Positions 8,039-15,520 of a stretch of 22,358 nt of DNA are shown here, piece after piece. The position numbers and the translations under genes are program-made. This DNA is from a virus, in IMG/VR virus record IMGVR_UViG_3300025467_000079, positions 1 through 22,358 of that record; one strand, given 5' to 3'. Position 1 is the first letter of the stretch; each line of letters opens with the position of its first letter. Below the pieces are notes generated by a model. It saw only the letters and a program-made list of their open reading frames with translations. It searched no databases and was not told where the DNA came from.

Positions 8039-8908
8039 ATGGCTTATCCGACTATCTCAGCCCCATACGGGCTAAAGCCGGTGAACCTGCAAGGCGGTCG
8101 TGTATTTGCGGGTTCCACCCGTATGTTCCCGATTGTCAACGGTTACGGCACGAGCCTGTTCAACGGCGACGTTGTGCAGATCGGTACTGGTGCCAATATT
8201 GGCAACCTCATCGCTTCGGGTCTTACCTACAACGCTGCGTCGGCGGTTGCAGGTACCATCGGCGTGTTCGTCGGCTGCGAATACAGCACGACGGGCGGTC
8301 CGATTTACGGCAAGAATCGCTATCAGTACTGGCAAGCCTCCACGACTGCTCCGGACGCGATTGGTTACGTGGTGGATGATCCGAACGCGTTGTTCCGCAC
8401 GGCAGTTGTTGTTAACCCCGCCGGTACCGGCGGTAGCCAGACCATTCAGTACGTTAATCCGGCGTTCGTCGGTTCCAACGCGTACTACATCGGCGCGGCA
8501 GCGGGTAACACCGGTCTGACCACGACGGGCGACTCGTTGGCGGGTGTGGCTGTGTCGGCTTCGGCGACGGTCTCGACCCCGATCACCGCGTCGGCTGCGT
8601 TCCGCATCGTGCAGGTGGTTCCGGATACGGCGGTGAACGTGACGGCGGCGGCGACGTCGAGCAGCACGACCATCACCCTGTCGGCCTCCAACTCGGCGAT
8701 TCAGCCGGGAATGGCAGTCAACGGCCCCGGCATCACGGTCGGTTCCAACACCTACGTGACGGCTGTTTCGACTACGTCTGTGACTATTAACACGGCGGTG
8801 ACAACGGCGCAGAGTACTGCGACCAACTTCACCTTTACTGGCTATCCGGAAGTGATTGTCGGCTGGAACTTCGGTTACCACGGCTATCTCAACGCGACCG
8901 GCGTCTAA
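8039..8908 (+). CDS. Beta-rich virion protein preceding the capsid gene
   Basis: 289-residue Gly/Ser/Thr/Val-rich protein immediately upstream of the major capsid gene. The N-terminal part (YPTISAPYGLKPVNLQGGRV at 3-22; GVFVGCEY at 75-82; YWQASTTAPDAIGYVVDDPN at 97-116) and the C-terminal end (YPEVIVGWNFGYHGYLNATG at 269-288) match a conserved phage structural family known to me mainly from uncultivated phages; a head decoration or minor capsid role is the likely one. Residues about 200-267 look like a separate module with no place in the core, inserted just before the last strand and related to a segment in the protein encoded at 9956-10891. Ribosome binding site AGGAG is upstream. Structural assignment is likely; the exact position in the virion is unknown. 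Confidence 0.8.
   Translation: MAYPTISAPYGLKPVNLQGGRVFAGSTRMFPIVNGYGTSLFNGDVVQIGTGANIGNLIASGLTYNAASAVAGTIGVFVGCEYSTTGGPIYGKNRYQYWQASTTAPDAIGYVVDDPNALFRTAVVVNPAGTGGSQTIQYVNPAFVGSNAYYIGAAAGNTGLTTTGDSLAGVAVSASATVSTPITASAAFRIVQVVPDTAVNVTAAATSSSTTITLSASNSAIQPGMAVNGPGITVGSNTYVTAVSTTSVTINTAVTTAQSTATNFTFTGYPEVIVGWNFGYHGYLNATGV
8636..8839 (+). repeat. Shared beta-module, copy 1 (within virion protein)
   Basis: Encodes about 68 residues with the core IQPGMAVNGPGITVGSNTYV (221-240), flanked by Ser/Thr-rich strands. It matches the core IYPGMVVTGAGITGTITVSS in the protein at 9956-10891 at positions P-G-M-x-V-x-G-x-G-I-T. Similarity is at protein level; the DNA copies are diverged. Confidence 0.65.
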
Positions 8909-8921
8909 GGAGTAATGACAA

Positions 8922-9830
8922 ATGGCAATTTCACGCGCACAACTCCTTAAGGAACTGCTTCCGGGTCTGAACGCTTTGTTCGGTCTTGAGTATGCTTCGT
9001 ATGGCGAAGAGCATAAGGAACTCTTTGAGGTCGAGACCTCTGAGCGTTCGTTTGAAGAAGAGACGAAACTCTCGGGCTTCAACGCTGCTCCGGTTAAGAA
9101 CGAAGGTCAGGCGATTGCGTATGACAATGCGCAGGAAGCGTGGACCGCTCGTTACAACCACGAGACCATCGCTCTCGGCTTCTCCATCACGGAAGAAGCG
9201 ATTGAAGACAACTTGTACGACTCGCTGTCGAAGCGTTACACCAAGGCACTCGCTCGTGCCATGGCGTACACCAAGCAGTACAAGGCCGCTTCGATCATCA
9301 ACAACGGCTTCAATGCCGGTGGTCAGTACAACGGCGGCGACGGCGTTCCCCTGTTCTCGACGGCTCACCCGTTGATCTCGGGCGGTACGAACAGCAACAC
9401 CTTCTCGACCAGCCCTGACCTGAACGAAACGTCGCTTGAAGCGGCGACGATTCAGATCGCTGGTTGGACGGACGAGCGCGGTCTGTTGATCGCTGCGAAG
9501 CCGCGCAAGTTGGTGGTTCCGCCGAACCAGATGTTCGTTGCGAAGCGTCTGCTCGACACGGAACTCCGTGTTGGCACGTCGGACAACGACATCAACGCTC
9601 TGAAGTCGATGGGCACGATCAGCGAAGGGTTCAAGGTGAACCACTTCTTGACCGACACCCACGGCTACTACATTCTCACGGACGTTCCGAACGGCCTGAA
9701 GATGTTCGAGCGTGTTGCGCTTCAGAACAGCATGGACGGTGACTTCGATACGGGCAACGTGCGGTACAAGAGCCGCGAACGTTACTCGTTCGGTTGGTCG
9801 GATCCGCTCGGCGTGTTCGGCGTGGCCTGA
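8922..9830 (+). CDS. Major capsid protein (HK97 fold)
   Basis: 302-residue shell protein. AISRAQLLKELLPGLNALFG forms the N-terminal helix. AWTARYNHETIALGFSITEE (residues 73-92) and the long helix YDSLSKRYTKALARAMAYTK (99-118) fit the HK97 N-arm/E-loop to spine-helix order. GGDGVPLFSTAHPL (138-151) is a signature of Mu-like and related HK97-type capsid proteins. AAKPRKLVVPPNQMFVAKRL (191-210), the TDTHGYYILTDVP turn and the final RERYSFGWSDP strand complete the fold. There is no N-terminal delta domain, so a separate scaffold (the 6651 gene) is expected. Ribosome binding site AGGAG lies upstream. A strong terminator follows directly, consistent with high-level expression of this gene as the end of a transcript. 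Codon use is GC-rich and regular, as for an abundant protein. Confidence 0.95.
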   Translation: MAISRAQLLKELLPGLNALFGLEYASYGEEHKELFEVETSERSFEEETKLSGFNAAPVKNEGQAIAYDNAQEAWTARYNHETIALGFSITEEAIEDNLYDSLSKRYTKALARAMAYTKQYKAASIINNGFNAGGQYNGGDGVPLFSTAHPLISGGTNSNTFSTSPDLNETSLEAATIQIAGWTDERGLLIAAKPRKLVVPPNQMFVAKRLLDTELRVGTSDNDINALKSMGTISEGFKVNHFLTDTHGYYILTDVPNGLKMFERVALQNSMDGDFDTGNVRYKSRERYSFGWSDPLGVFGVA

Positions 9831-9835
9831 TGACG

Positions 9836-9860
9836 AAGGGGGCCTCACGGCCCCCTTTCT
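9836..9860 (+). terminator. Intrinsic terminator after the capsid gene
   Basis: Perfect 9-bp stem AAGGGGGCC / GGCCCCCTT (9836-9844 with 9849-9857) around the 4-nt loop TCAC, followed by a T-rich run, starting 5 bp after the capsid stop. This is the clearest factor-independent terminator in the window and lies in its only long intergenic region. Confidence 0.9.
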
Positions 9861-9873
9861 CTAGGAACATTGA

Positions 9874-9916
9874 GTCTTACGAACCGGCCTAGCGGACGTT
9901 GCAGAGATCGTAAGAC
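9874..9916 (+). promoter_or_regulatory. 9-bp inverted repeat in the capsid-downstream gap
   Basis: Perfect arms GTCTTACGA (9874-9882) and TCGTAAGAC (9908-9916) separated by 25 nt. It has no T-tract, so it is not a second terminator. It could be an RNA stem, a processing site or a protein-binding site. I found no convincing promoter -35/-10 pair in the gap 9861-9955. Confidence 0.6.
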
Positions 9917-9927
9917 GACGATACATG

Positions 9928-9948
9928 GCCCCCTGCAAGGGGCAGGAG
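9928..9948 (+). promoter_or_regulatory. Small hairpin adjoining a ribosome binding site
   Basis: GCCCC (9928-9932) pairs with GGGGC (9939-9943) around a 6-nt loop, immediately followed by the AGGAG ribosome binding site (9944-9948) of the gene starting at 9956. It may stabilise the 5' end of a processed transcript or tune initiation. It is short, so the functional meaning is uncertain. Confidence 0.4.
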
Positions 9949-9955
9949 AATTATC

Positions 9956-10891
9956 ATGGGATTACAGACTCATTTAGGCCCACAACTGTTGGGCACGATC
10001 AAGAACAATAATCCGGCAATCGTACTGACGAACACACCGTCACCGACGTATCTTGGCTCGTACCCGACTAACGGTTACCGCAATCTCGGTGCCGGTGACG
10101 GCTCGCAGTTTGCGCCGATCTCGTTCACGCAGATGAACACGTCTGCGAACAACTCGTCTGCGGTGTTCTATCCGTATCTGACGACCAACGGTGGCACGGC
10201 GCAGCCTATTGTCATTCCGTCGGGGTCGTTCATCAGCAGCATCTATTTGGATGTCGTCATTCCGTTTAACTTCTCGACTATCCCAACGGGTATTACGATG
10301 AGCATTAACGCGTATGGCGGCACCGGCACGACTATCAGTACGGGCGTTTCGACTGTCACCACGACGTGTACGGCGGCTACGACTAGCGCTACGCAAGCCT
10401 TCACGTCCACCGCAGGTATCTACCCCGGCATGGTGGTCACGGGCGCGGGTATTACTGGTACGATCACGGTCTCGTCCATCACCAATGCCACGACGCTTGT
10501 GTTGTCTGCGTCGATTACTTCGACGGCGACGGCGTACACGTTCACGGCAAATTCGGTCAGTCTGAGCAGCGGCCTCAACATCGTAACGCACGGCTCCAGT
10601 TCGGCTATTACGGCGTATAACTCCGCGCAGCGTAACCAAGTCGGTTCGGGTACCTCGTTCGCGTATGTGTCGGGTACTTCGATAACCAACATTGCCGGTA
10701 TGCAGTACCTCACCAACACGGGTCCGACGGACACGATGCTCGGTGTTACGTTCACGTATACGGGTTCTGGTACGGCAGTCGCTGGCTCTGCGATCCTGTC
10801 AGTCAACTACGTCCTCCGTAACCCGGATGGCACGTACTACCCGCAGACGCCGACTAGCCCGATTGCGAACCCGCCGGTCGTCACGTACTAA
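9956..10891 (+). CDS. Beta-rich phage structural protein
   Basis: 311-residue Gly/Ser/Thr/Asn-rich protein, first gene after the capsid terminator, with AGGAG 8 bp before ATG. The N-terminal part (MGLQTHLGPQLLGTIKNN; YRNLGAGDGSQFAPISFTQM) leads into jelly-roll-like strands (IVIPSGSFISSIYLDVVIPF at 85-104). Residues about 136-198 are a separable module also found in the protein at 8039-8908. The rest continues as strands (AGSAILSVNYVLRNPDGTYY). No catalytic motif or membrane segment. Likely a head- or tail-surface protein, a spike or a decoration protein; I cannot assign a specific one. Its gene order before the fibre genes supports a surface role. Confidence 0.8.
   Translation: MGLQTHLGPQLLGTIKNNNPAIVLTNTPSPTYLGSYPTNGYRNLGAGDGSQFAPISFTQMNTSANNSSAVFYPYLTTNGGTAQPIVIPSGSFISSIYLDVVIPFNFSTIPTGITMSINAYGGTGTTISTGVSTVTTTCTAATTSATQAFTSTAGIYPGMVVTGAGITGTITVSSITNATTLVLSASITSTATAYTFTANSVSLSSGLNIVTHGSSSAITAYNSAQRNQVGSGTSFAYVSGTSITNIAGMQYLTNTGPTDTMLGVTFTYTGSGTAVAGSAILSVNYVLRNPDGTYYPQTPTSPIANPPVVTY
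10361..10549 (+). repeat. Shared beta-module, copy 2
   Basis: Encodes about 63 residues with the core IYPGMVVTGAGITGTITVSS (155-174), followed by TTLVLSASITSTATAYTFTA (179-198). The order matches copy 1 at 8636-8839: a Thr/Ser strand, P-G-M-V turn, G-x-G-I-T, T-V strand, then a final T-x-F-T-F-type strand. Confidence 0.65.
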
Positions 10892-10903
10892 TAGGACACT
10901 GAC

Positions 10904-11173
10904 ATGGGTAACCAAACTCATCCGAGTCCTACGTTCCCGCAGTATCCCGGCGGTGCGTACGCCATCACGCCGAGTGACACGGCTAACATTCCGTTGCCGA
11001 ATGGTCACTCGTGCGTGGTTTATGTAGGCACGGGTGGCAACATCCAAGTCACTACGTCGAACGGGGATACCGCGACCTTCACGAACTTGAACAGCGGGTC
11101 TATCCTGCCTGTGCAGGTGACGAAGGTCTGGGCGACCAGTACGACTGCTTCAGGCTTGATCGGGATCTACTAA
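10904..11173 (+). CDS. Small conserved phage structural protein
   Basis: 89 residues; ribosome binding site AGGA upstream of ATG 10904. It is all-beta in character: SCVVYVGTGGNIQVTTSNGD, ATFTNLNSGSILPVQVTKVW and TASGLIGIY. The pattern 'VYVGTGGN...DT.TFTN...GSILPVQV..V..T.TTASG' recurs in many phages as a short virion-associated protein next to capsid or fibre genes; its role is not known to me. It lies in a same-strand run with the large fibre genes, one base before the next start, so it is probably translated together with them. Confidence 0.82.
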   Translation: MGNQTHPSPTFPQYPGGAYAITPSDTANIPLPNGHSCVVYVGTGGNIQVTTSNGDTATFTNLNSGSILPVQVTKVWATSTTASGLIGIY

Positions 11174-11174
11174 C

Positions 11175-13478
11175 ATGACCTTCGGCTTCGGCCTTGGTTT
11201 GCCTCATGGCATCACGAGCGGTGGCCCTGCGCTGAACTACAACTTCACGCAGGGCGTACTGCCTCAAGGTGTCACGTTCTCCCGTGGTACGGTTGCAACC
11301 CAGTACAACTCGCAGGGGTTGGTGGCGTATGCGCCGTCGAATTTGTTGCTGCAAAGTAATTCGTTTTCCACCAGTCCGTGGGTTGCGTCTGGCGGCGTTG
11401 CGGCGGTAACGACTAACGTCGTTGCTCCTGACGGCACATTGGCTTACATATTTACCTCGTCAAGCAGCAACGCTTATTTGTATCAACCCATAACGGCGTC
11501 AAACAATACGACGTACACGTTATCTGTTTGGGTGATGTCAACAGGTACGCCAATCACGGCGAATCTGGCGTTGTCCCAAAACAGCGGCGCTACCAATGCG
11601 CTTGCCACGCCGTTTACTACGTCAAACATCTGGCAGCGCGTTGTGCTGACCGGAACGCTTGGAACGCCCACAGCGCCGCTTTGGTTCTTGATTGGCGGCG
11701 GTGGTCAAATCCCGTTGGGTTCATCGCTGTACATCTGGGGCGCTCAGTTAGAGCAATCCCCCACCGCTACCACCTACACGCCCACGACCACCGCTGCTGT
11801 CTACGGCCCTCGGTTCGACTACGATCCGGGCAACGTGTTGCAGCAGAATTGGTTGTCGTATTCGCAACAATTTAACAATGCAGCGTGGAGTAACTCCCAT
11901 ACAACGGTTTATCCAAATACGCTGCAAGCGCCGGATGGAACGTACACCGCGTCAACAATTACGAATACTGTTGGACAAAATTCTTACATATCGCAAGGAA
12001 CACCCGTTTCTGTTCCCGTAGGAACTGCGTATGTGATGTCTGTATACCTTCAGCAATTAGTGGGCAACGGACTTGTTTATTTTGAAAACATTGGCGCTGT
12101 TGGAATATCCCCTGTTACTGTCAATTTGTTGGCGGGGACTATTTCCACCGGAACGCTTACGCCCGTTGGGAATGGATGGTATTTGGCCTCATGGCCTACC
12201 ACAACAAATGCTTCCAGTCCGAACCCGCATTTTGTGATGTACATGAACGTCTACGGCGTTTCAACGTCGGCACAAAGCGTGGGTGTTTGGGGCGCACAAG
12301 TTAGCGTGTCATCGGCTCAGTTGCCCTACCTCGCCACCACTTCAACTCCGCAAACCGTCTGCGCCCCCAAGGGGCTGCTGATTGAGGAAGCGCGGACGAA
12401 CACGGTTCTTTGGTCAACCGCAGTTGGCGGCACAAACGGTTGGGTACAAACCGGCGCAACAACCGCTGTAAATTCAAGTACAGCACCAGACGGCACAACA
12501 ACTGCATCGTTGATTTCGGAAGATACATCGGTTAGCGCGCAACACGCGGTGTACGGGGCGACAACTGTTTCTGCGTCTACAGCAATTGCTTTGACTTGCT
12601 ATATCAAAGCATCGGGTAGAAGTTACGCCTACATTCAGTATAACGACACCACAAGCGCAAACGATGCGTGGACATCGTTCAACCTGACTACGGGCGCTGT
12701 TGTCACGGCTCCAACAACTTTGGGCGGCACGTTTACAAATATGGCGTCTAGTGCCGTCAACGTCGGCAACGGATGGTTCCGCGTAATTTTTACGTTGACT
12801 ACAAGCACCGTAGCCAACGGCTCATTTTACATAGGGTCGTCACCAGACGGAGTGCAACGTCTTTTTACAGGATCGGGTGCGGCGGCAATTTATGTTTGGG
12901 GCGCTCAATGCGAGGTAGGAGCCTTCCCCACCTCCTACATCCCAACCACAGCGGCGACGGTGACGAGGAATGCGGATGTGGCGCAGATCACTAGTTTTCC
13001 GTGGTTTAACGCAACAGCCGGTTCGTTTGTTGCTGTGTTTGATGCGGCTTCTATTACGCAGACAACTAGCATTATCGGAAGCGCACTTAGTAGCGGTGCT
13101 GCAATCATGTATAGCAGCATTGGCGACATCAAAACTTTTGACGGCACAACTGGCGCTGCAACAACTGGCAGTTACGCAATCAACACAACGGCTAAAGGTG
13201 GTTTGACGTATTCCGCAAGCGGTCGAACGGTAATGCTCAATGGAAATTTGGGCGGCATAGGAACCGTGGCTGGCAACTTGCAAACCGTTACGTCAATCGT
13301 GTTGGGTTCTGGATTTGGCGCAAATTATCTCAACGGCCACATTCAGTCCATTCAATACTTCAACTACGCGCTGACTAACACGCAACTTCAAGCCCTGACC
13401 TACGCGCAGTACATCTTGCTTGAGAACGGCAACCGAATTCTGCTGGAGAACAACTCCGGCGACATCTTATTAGGATAG
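11175..13478 (+). CDS. Large modular tail fibre/receptor-binding protein
   Basis: 767-residue protein built of binding-type modules. Residues about 56-216, 225-395 and 406-600 are three divergent copies of a jelly-roll, carbohydrate-binding-like module. Signatures are an Asn-Leu-rich start with S/F/W, APDGT, Y-x-S/C-V/Y-x-K, V-x-NGW (330s, 530s) and (V/I)Y(I/V)WGAQ(L/C/V)E (187-193, 371-375, 574-580), then YTPTT or YIPTT. Residues about 606-745 resemble a LamG/concanavalin-like domain (SFVAVFDAASITQTTSIIGS; HIQSIQYFNYALTNTQLQAL). The end, ILLENGNRILLE...GDILLG, is a recurrent short phage tail. It likely binds host surface glycans. Parts of the gene are clearly AT-richer than the capsid genes, as expected for a region exchanged between phages. 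Function is inferred from architecture. Confidence 0.82.
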   Translation: MTFGFGLGLPHGITSGGPALNYNFTQGVLPQGVTFSRGTVATQYNSQGLVAYAPSNLLLQSNSFSTSPWVASGGVAAVTTNVVAPDGTLAYIFTSSSSNAYLYQPITASNNTTYTLSVWVMSTGTPITANLALSQNSGATNALATPFTTSNIWQRVVLTGTLGTPTAPLWFLIGGGGQIPLGSSLYIWGAQLEQSPTATTYTPTTTAAVYGPRFDYDPGNVLQQNWLSYSQQFNNAAWSNSHTTVYPNTLQAPDGTYTASTITNTVGQNSYISQGTPVSVPVGTAYVMSVYLQQLVGNGLVYFENIGAVGISPVTVNLLAGTISTGTLTPVGNGWYLASWPTTTNASSPNPHFVMYMNVYGVSTSAQSVGVWGAQVSVSSAQLPYLATTSTPQTVCAPKGLLIEEARTNTVLWSTAVGGTNGWVQTGATTAVNSSTAPDGTTTASLISEDTSVSAQHAVYGATTVSASTAIALTCYIKASGRSYAYIQYNDTTSANDAWTSFNLTTGAVVTAPTTLGGTFTNMASSAVNVGNGWFRVIFTLTTSTVANGSFYIGSSPDGVQRLFTGSGAAAIYVWGAQCEVGAFPTSYIPTTAATVTRNADVAQITSFPWFNATAGSFVAVFDAASITQTTSIIGSALSSGAAIMYSSIGDIKTFDGTTGAATTGSYAINTTAKGGLTYSASGRTVMLNGNLGGIGTVAGNLQTVTSIVLGSGFGANYLNGHIQSIQYFNYALTNTQLQALTYAQYILLENGNRILLENNSGDILLG
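11340..12974 (+). repeat. Three tandem divergent binding modules
   Basis: Module 1 is at about 11340-11822, module 2 at 11847-12359 and module 3 at 12390-12974. All share APDGT, a mid-module aromatic strand and the closing WGAQ motif. Similarity is at protein level only. The linker residues PRFDYDPGN lie before module 2, and CAPKGLLIEEARTN lies after it. Confidence 0.7.
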
Positions 13479-13482
13479 AACA

Positions 13483-15036
13483 ATGGCTGACACTAAAATC
13501 TCGGCTCTTGCATCAGGCGTACCGGCGGTAACGACGGACCTGATCCCCATCGCTCGCGGCACGGCGAACTACAGCCTCACGGCGGTCTCATTGCTTTCGC
13601 CTTCGGGCGTTAACTTCGCGGTCAACTCATCGACGGGCAACGTTACCGCAGGTCCGATACTCACGTTGAGCAACGGTGGCGGTAGCAGCAACGCGACTAT
13701 CTCACTGACGGGATGGAACGCGGGCGTCTCTGCCACGGCGCAGATTTTTTCCGACTATACCGGCGACATAAAGATAGTCCCCGCTACGGGCATGACCACG
13801 CAGATCATGACGCCGAGTTCCGTCGCTGCGCTGACGGTTGGTTCGTCGGGTACAGTGACGATTGCCGCGCCGACGAGTGGTACTGCTTTGGTTGTTAACC
13901 AATCAAGTACGTCTGCCGCACTCCAAGTTCAAAGCCCTAACGCGACGTCTAACCTTTTGGCGTCATTTACGAACGCTACAACGGGTGGAAGTTTATCTAT
14001 AGCAATGTCCGCTATTGCAAGTGGGTATTTGACTGGTACCGCGTCTGGCGACTCCGCAATTCGTACGGAAGCCAACAACCTTGCCATTGGATCTTTCAAC
14101 GGCAACACACTTATCTCTAACGGCTCAAGATTGATCGCTACCTTTGCGTTTGCGGGTAACGTCACCATCGCTGCACCATCAAGCGGTGCCACTCTGACTG
14201 CTACCGCAGTTGCCAACTATCCTGCGCTTAACCCTATCTCTGCCGGTGGTGCGCCGCACATCGCCTTGGGTACTGTTGCGTCTTACAATGCGTGGTCTAC
14301 AGGTTACTCGGCTATCCAGTATTTGACTTACGGGTCTACGTACGACTGGAACGGTGGCGGTACGGGCCACGTAAACAACGCCTACTACAACGGCACGAAC
14401 TGGATTTACCGCACGACCAACGCGGCAATGCGTTACTCGCAGAACCTTGGTGCGAACTTCCACCAGTTTGATGTCGCGGCTTCGGGCACTTCCGGCAACG
14501 CGATTACGTGGCTTACGTCCATGTATATCGGCAGTTCCGGTAACGTTACGATCAACGCTCCGACAAGCGGCACAGCGTTAGCTATTACGGGGACAAACTC
14601 GACGACTGGTATAGGTGCTGTAATTGCGGGGTCCTACACTGGCGCAGGTACTACGCAACTTTTGTCGCTTAACGATCTCAACAATACCAATGGCGTAAAT
14701 TTAAAACTGACCGGTAATGGCGCAACTACGCCGTCTAAGACGATCCGCGTCAGTAACGGCAATATGGAAATATTGAACGACGCGTACAGCGCGACGTTGC
14801 TTCGAGTAGTCGATAGCGGAGTTATTCAAATTCCTGCAGGCGGCGCTATGCGAATCGTGGCGACCACATACGCGACTATTCCCGCAGCAGCCACGGCGGG
14901 TGCGGGGGCGCAGGTGTGGATTACGGATTCCGGTACGGCGTACACGGGCGCGAATATCGGTACTATTATCAGCGCGGGCGGCGGTGCAAATCTCGCTCCA
15001 TTGTACTCTGACGGCACTAACTGGCGAATTGGTTAA
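13483..15036 (+). CDS. Tail fibre protein with beta-repeats
   Basis: 517-residue fibre. The N-terminus MADTKISALASGVPAVTTDL is a common phage fibre start, probably the virion-attachment end. The shaft contains three copies of a short repeat, SSGTVTIAAPTSGTALVV (about 121-138), AGNVTIAAPSSGATLTAT (224-241) and SSGNVTINAPTSGTALAI (351-368), separated by more variable strands and by an aromatic Asn/Gly-rich region (STYDWNGGGTGHVNNAYYNG at 285-304), a candidate contact surface. The end APLYSDGTNWRIG is a typical fibre C-terminus. No intramolecular chaperone/peptidase domain is seen. Ribosome binding site AGGAT lies a few bases after the upstream fibre gene. It presumably forms trimers and works with the 767-residue protein in host recognition. 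Confidence 0.85.
   Translation: MADTKISALASGVPAVTTDLIPIARGTANYSLTAVSLLSPSGVNFAVNSSTGNVTAGPILTLSNGGGSSNATISLTGWNAGVSATAQIFSDYTGDIKIVPATGMTTQIMTPSSVAALTVGSSGTVTIAAPTSGTALVVNQSSTSAALQVQSPNATSNLLASFTNATTGGSLSIAMSAIASGYLTGTASGDSAIRTEANNLAIGSFNGNTLISNGSRLIATFAFAGNVTIAAPSSGATLTATAVANYPALNPISAGGAPHIALGTVASYNAWSTGYSAIQYLTYGSTYDWNGGGTGHVNNAYYNGTNWIYRTTNAAMRYSQNLGANFHQFDVAASGTSGNAITWLTSMYIGSSGNVTINAPTSGTALAITGTNSTTGIGAVIAGSYTGAGTTQLLSLNDLNNTNGVNLKLTGNGATTPSKTIRVSNGNMEILNDAYSATLLRVVDSGVIQIPAGGAMRIVATTYATIPAAATAGAGAQVWITDSGTAYTGANIGTIISAGGGANLAPLYSDGTNWRIG
13834..14589 (+). repeat. Fibre shaft repeats (three copies)
   Basis: Copies lie at about 13834-13896, 14146-14205 and 14527-14589, encoding the G-x-VTI-x-APTSGTAL core. 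Copies 1 and 3 are closest. They mark similar blocks of the shaft about 100-125 residues apart. Confidence 0.75.
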
Positions 15037-15050
15037 AACGGGGGATTGAA

Positions 15051-15206
15051 ATGACTCTGGAACTCTCGACTGAAGAAGCACAGGCTCTCCTCAACTTCAT
15101 CGACCTTGGCCTCAAGGCCACGGGTCTGGGTTCGGCGGAAGCGGCGGTGGTTCTGTCCAAGAAGATTCAGGACGCCGCGAAAGAAGCGGCTAAGGCGGCA
15201 GAATGA
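15051..15206 (+). CDS. 51-residue helical protein
   Basis: Short gene with GGGGGA about 8 bp before ATG 15051 and an ATGA overlap with the next gene (start 15203). It encodes MTLELSTEEAQALLNFIDLG, then LKATGLGSAEAAVVLSKKIQ and an Ala/Lys/Glu helix ending KAAE. The arrangement (helix, Gly-rich turn, helix) is compact and clearly not random, and it fills the space between the fibre gene and the 104-residue gene exactly. No membrane segment. Small helical proteins of the type 'LEL...EAQ.LLN.ID...K..GL' occur beside phage fibre genes; the function is unknown to me. Confidence 0.75.
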   Translation: MTLELSTEEAQALLNFIDLGLKATGLGSAEAAVVLSKKIQDAAKEAAKAAE

Positions 15207-15517
15207 GCGTTACCTACACGACGAGCGTTACGTCCTTGGTCACCGTGCCGTCGCAAGACGGCCTGACGGATGTTGTCACTGCCGTGAACTGGCAGGTCTT
15301 GGCGACGGACGGGACGTACTACGCGCAGCAGTCGGGCACCGACGCGGTGGGGCCTCCCAATCCGGGCGACTTCACGGCGTACCCGAATCTGACTCAGGCA
15401 CAGGTACTGAGTTGGATCCCTGACCCGTCCACAGCGGACGTGCAAGCGTACCTCGCGTCTAACATCGCCCTACAGGCCAACCCGCCTGTCGTGACCCTGC
15501 CACCGCCTTGGGGATAA
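15203..15517 (+). CDS. Conserved phage protein next to fibre genes
   Basis: 104 residues, coupled to the upstream gene by ATGA. The first half is a beta segment (VTAVNWQVLATDGTYYAQQS at 26-45). The second half has a helical YPNLTQAQVLSWIPDPSTAD segment and a Pro-rich end (NPPVVTLPPPWG). I recognise the pattern 'V..V.W.....DG.Y.A...G......P....F..Y..LT..QV..W' from many tailed phages, often near tail-fibre genes. The function is not established; a fibre-associated or assembly role is only a positional inference. Confidence 0.8.
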   Translation: MSVTYTTSVTSLVTVPSQDGLTDVVTAVNWQVLATDGTYYAQQSGTDAVGPPNPGDFTAYPNLTQAQVLSWIPDPSTADVQAYLASNIALQANPPVVTLPPPWG

Positions 15518-15520
15518 TCC

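Noticed and set aside
8072-9082. Long reverse-strand open frame (336 codons) opposite the virion protein and capsid genes
   Set aside because: Arg/Val-rich shadow created by the GC-biased third positions of two well-supported + strand genes; no ribosome binding site logic and no recognisable domain.
8931-9848. Reverse-strand open frame (305 codons) covering the whole capsid gene
   Set aside because: Exactly antisense to the capsid gene, with compositional Arg/Val bias; it would also have to start inside the terminator hairpin.
9861-9955. tRNA or sigma70-type promoter in the gap after the capsid gene
   Set aside because: No cloverleaf can be drawn from the inverted repeat. The best -35/-10 pair (TTGCAG with TACATG) matches the -10 consensus poorly.
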